This document shows, one piece after another, positions 5,443-6,653 of a DNA stretch of 6,653 nucleotides. The stretch comes from Candidatus Zixiibacteriota bacterium. GTDB lineage: Bacteria > Zixibacteria > MSB-5A5 > GN15 > JACZUZ01. The position numbers and the translations under genes are program-made. Under the pieces are notes generated by a model. It did not search any database. It saw nothing but the letters and a program-made list of their open reading frames with translations, and was not told the DNA's origin. Position 1 is the stretch's first letter. Each line of letters opens with the position of its first letter. Location: contig JADFNA010000094.1 of NCBI GenBank assembly GCA_022563625.1, positions 1 to 6,653 on the forward strand. The letters run 5' to 3'.

Positions 5443-5694
5443 AATCTGTTCCTCTATGTCTGGATGTTAATGTGGTAATGTTTCGAATTTGTTTCAATAG
5501 AAAACGGGTATTTCTAATAGCGCGACAGGAGCGATCGCATTCTATCAATAATGTACTAAAATTGTTATGGCCTGGGCAAGTGTTTCGAGTTGGAGAGGAA
5601 AACTCCCTAATCCACTCTAATCCACTGTGGCACATTGTCCGATGCAAGAGAGGAGAAACTTGGATTTGACAGAATCTACAGGGATAGGAGTGAT
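5443..5694. other. Divergent intergenic region
   Basis: This 252-base region separates two genes pointing away from each other and must hold both promoters. I found no well-matched sigma-70 or sigma-54 pair for either gene. The only TTGACA (5666-5671) lies too close to the PilT start to serve it. Ribosome binding sites are clear at both edges: GAGG on the reverse strand (5454-5451) and AGGAG on the forward strand (5686-5690). The region contains a 10-base tandem repeat (5607-5626) and a lone GCGATCGC (5531-5538). Confidence 0.5.
5607..5626 (+). repeat. Two tandem copies of CTAATCCACT
   Basis: Two perfect 10-base copies are head to tail, one helical turn apart, about 70 bases before the PilT-like start codon. 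The spacing suits cooperative binding of a regulator on one face of the helix, but no regulator is known and chance duplication is possible. Confidence 0.4.
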
Positions 5695-6653
5695 ATGGCT
5701 GGTGAAATGTCTTTAGAGCAGTTGTTGCGTGAAATGTGTGAAAAGGGGGCCTCGGATTTACATATCAAAGTCGGGTCGCCACCCGGCCTGCGTATTGACG
5801 GTAAGATCGAGCCGCATAGTGAGATGGGGAAGCTGACCCCCGAGATGACCGAAACGTATGTTCGCGAGATTACTAATGAGAACCAGTGGATGGATTATTG
5901 CAGTACGGGTGATCTGGACTTCGGGCACAGCATCTCGGGGCTGGCGAGATTTCGGGTGAATGTTATGCGCCAGCGGGGATCATGCGGCCTGGTTATTCGC
6001 AAGATTCCGGTTGATATTCCGACGATAGAAGATTTGAAGCTGCCTGATCTGACCGTCGCGGACATAGAGTTCTTTGACGAGCGCCGTGGCCTTGCGAAGC
6101 TAAAGCGTTTTGAATTGGCAGCAAATCTCGCAAAACCGTTCGATGGATGCGAAGGGGAAAATCTCAGCCTTCGTAATTTCAACGCAGTGACGGCCAGTGC
6201 GTACAAACGTATTTTGGAACCATTAGGTATCGACCTTAAGACGGGTGAAGGATCGTTTGGCGCGGAACACGCCCAGGCGGTAGTCGACCTAGTGATGAAG
6301 CAGAAGGTGCTCCTATCGTACCTGGGGATCGTCCCTAACTCAGTAAATTACAAACGCCCTAAGGACAGCAACAAATTCATTGGCCAAATACTGAAGCTCA
6401 TGGGGCTGAAGACCAGCTCTCGAAAGAAGCGAGAAGAGGGTGTGTTGGTGCGGCGATACTACCTCGATCCAGACAACTTTGCCTCCATCCGAAAGCGGGC
6501 TGTGAGGCGTCGTGTTGGTGCCGAGTTGTCACACGACATACCAGTCGAGGATCGATGGACGGTGAGGCACTTCCGCCAAATTACTATACAAGAAATAGAC
6601 GAAGTGCCTCAAAACGAACTCCTGCGGTTGGGCATTACTGCTGCTGCGGAAGA
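5695..6653 (+). CDS. PilT N-terminal domain joined in-frame to unrelated protein (partial)
   Basis: The frame is open from ATG 5695 to the window end (319 codons), with AGGAG 4 bases upstream. Residues 1-117 are a PilT/PilU-type N-terminal domain: GASDLHIKVGSPPGLRIDG (18-36), GLARFRVNVMRQRG (82-95), IRKIP then IPTIEDLKLP (101-117). In PilT retraction ATPases, which power type IV pilus disassembly, this is followed by the Walker A ATPase core. Here that core is absent. From about residue 118 the sequence is unrelated, mostly helical and basic, with FIGQILKLMGLKTSSRKK (228-245) and VRRYYLDPDNF (252-262), loosely reminiscent of C-terminal parts of plasmid or phage replication proteins. Rare codons ATA, CTA, CGA and AGG total 15 in the latter 202 codons but only 1 in the first 117. 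Either a mobile element joined here or the assembly is chimeric. The PilT part is confident; the tail is not identified. Confidence 0.8.
   Translation, partial: MAGEMSLEQLLREMCEKGASDLHIKVGSPPGLRIDGKIEPHSEMGKLTPEMTETYVREITNENQWMDYCSTGDLDFGHSISGLARFRVNVMRQRGSCGLVIRKIPVDIPTIEDLKLPDLTVADIEFFDERRGLAKLKRFELAANLAKPFDGCEGENLSLRNFNAVTASAYKRILEPLGIDLKTGEGSFGAEHAQAVVDLVMKQKVLLSYLGIVPNSVNYKRPKDSNKFIGQILKLMGLKTSSRKKREEGVLVRRYYLDPDNFASIRKRAVRRRVGAELSHDIPVEDRWTVRHFRQITIQEIDEVPQNELLRLGITAAAE

Noticed and set aside
5531..5538. GCGATCGC octamer resembling cyanobacterial HIP1
   Set aside because: A single occurrence in 6.6 kb; HIP1 genomes carry it far more often.
5627..5646. TGGCAC followed by ATGCAA, a possible sigma-54 promoter
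   Set aside because: The distance between the GG and GC elements is three bases too long for the -24/-12 consensus.
5408..5647. 79-codon reverse ORF in the divergent spacer
   Set aside because: It needs a TTG start without a ribosome binding site, overlaps the DUF885 signal peptide region in another frame, and has no recognisable features.
5472..5669. 65-codon forward ORF in the divergent spacer
   Set aside because: No ribosome binding site, atypical composition, and it occupies the promoter region of both flanking genes.
6046..6653. Intein inserted in PilT
   Set aside because: No Cys/Ser/Thr at the junction, no recognisable splicing motifs, and the insertion point lies before the P-loop rather than in it.
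1..6653. CRISPR array, tRNA or rRNA
   Set aside because: No evenly spaced repeats with unique spacers, and no cloverleaf or rRNA-like conserved stretches were seen on either strand.

Overview
The window looks like chromosomal sequence from a Gram-negative bacterium. The signs are a lipoprotein signal with a clear lipobox, a second exported protein, and the N-terminal domain of a PilT-type pilus retraction ATPase. Intergenic spaces are packed with short dispersed palindromic repeats, a style I associate with uncultured, metagenome-derived lineages. No marker gene fixes the taxon, so any phylum name would be a guess.

Layout, left to right: (1) 1-158, an upstream fringe without a callable gene. 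(2) 159-488 (+), a small YCII-domain protein whose last codons lie inside a dispersed repeat. (3) 489-987, a repeat-rich zone holding an imperfect inverted-repeat element (576-669) and a 56-codon reverse-strand ORF (656-826) with an excellent ribosome binding site. (4) 988-1623 (-), an exported DUF6624-like protein. (5) 1640-1811, a dense stack of hairpins and repeats. (6) 1812-3559 (-), a two-gene unit: a subtilisin-like serine protease without signal peptide or full propeptide, followed by an unrecognised single-pass membrane protein, with a 26-codon mini-ORF coupled between them. (7) 3637-5442 (-), a DUF885-family lipoprotein with a HEAIPGHH motif. (8) 5443-5694, a divergent intergenic region. 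(9) 5695 to the window end (+), an open reading frame that starts as PilT and after about 118 residues turns into an unrelated sequence.

Two observations stand out. First, the 3' end of the DUF885 gene (3642-3693) recurs as a direct repeat of 48/52 identical bases, including 30 in a row, just after the protease gene (2537-2588). The protease gene is therefore bracketed by two copies of its neighbour's gene end. Second, the PilT reading frame loses its ATPase core in-frame and continues for about 200 residues of a different protein with a different rare-codon profile, loosely like the tail of a plasmid or phage replication protein. That means either a mobile-element junction or an assembly chimera.

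The genes do not form an obvious pathway. The best case for a functional unit is DUF885 lipoprotein, subtilase, mini-ORF and membrane protein, which are co-directional and closely spaced, with overlapping or near-overlapping junctions after the subtilase. Nothing here proves a defence or secretion system.
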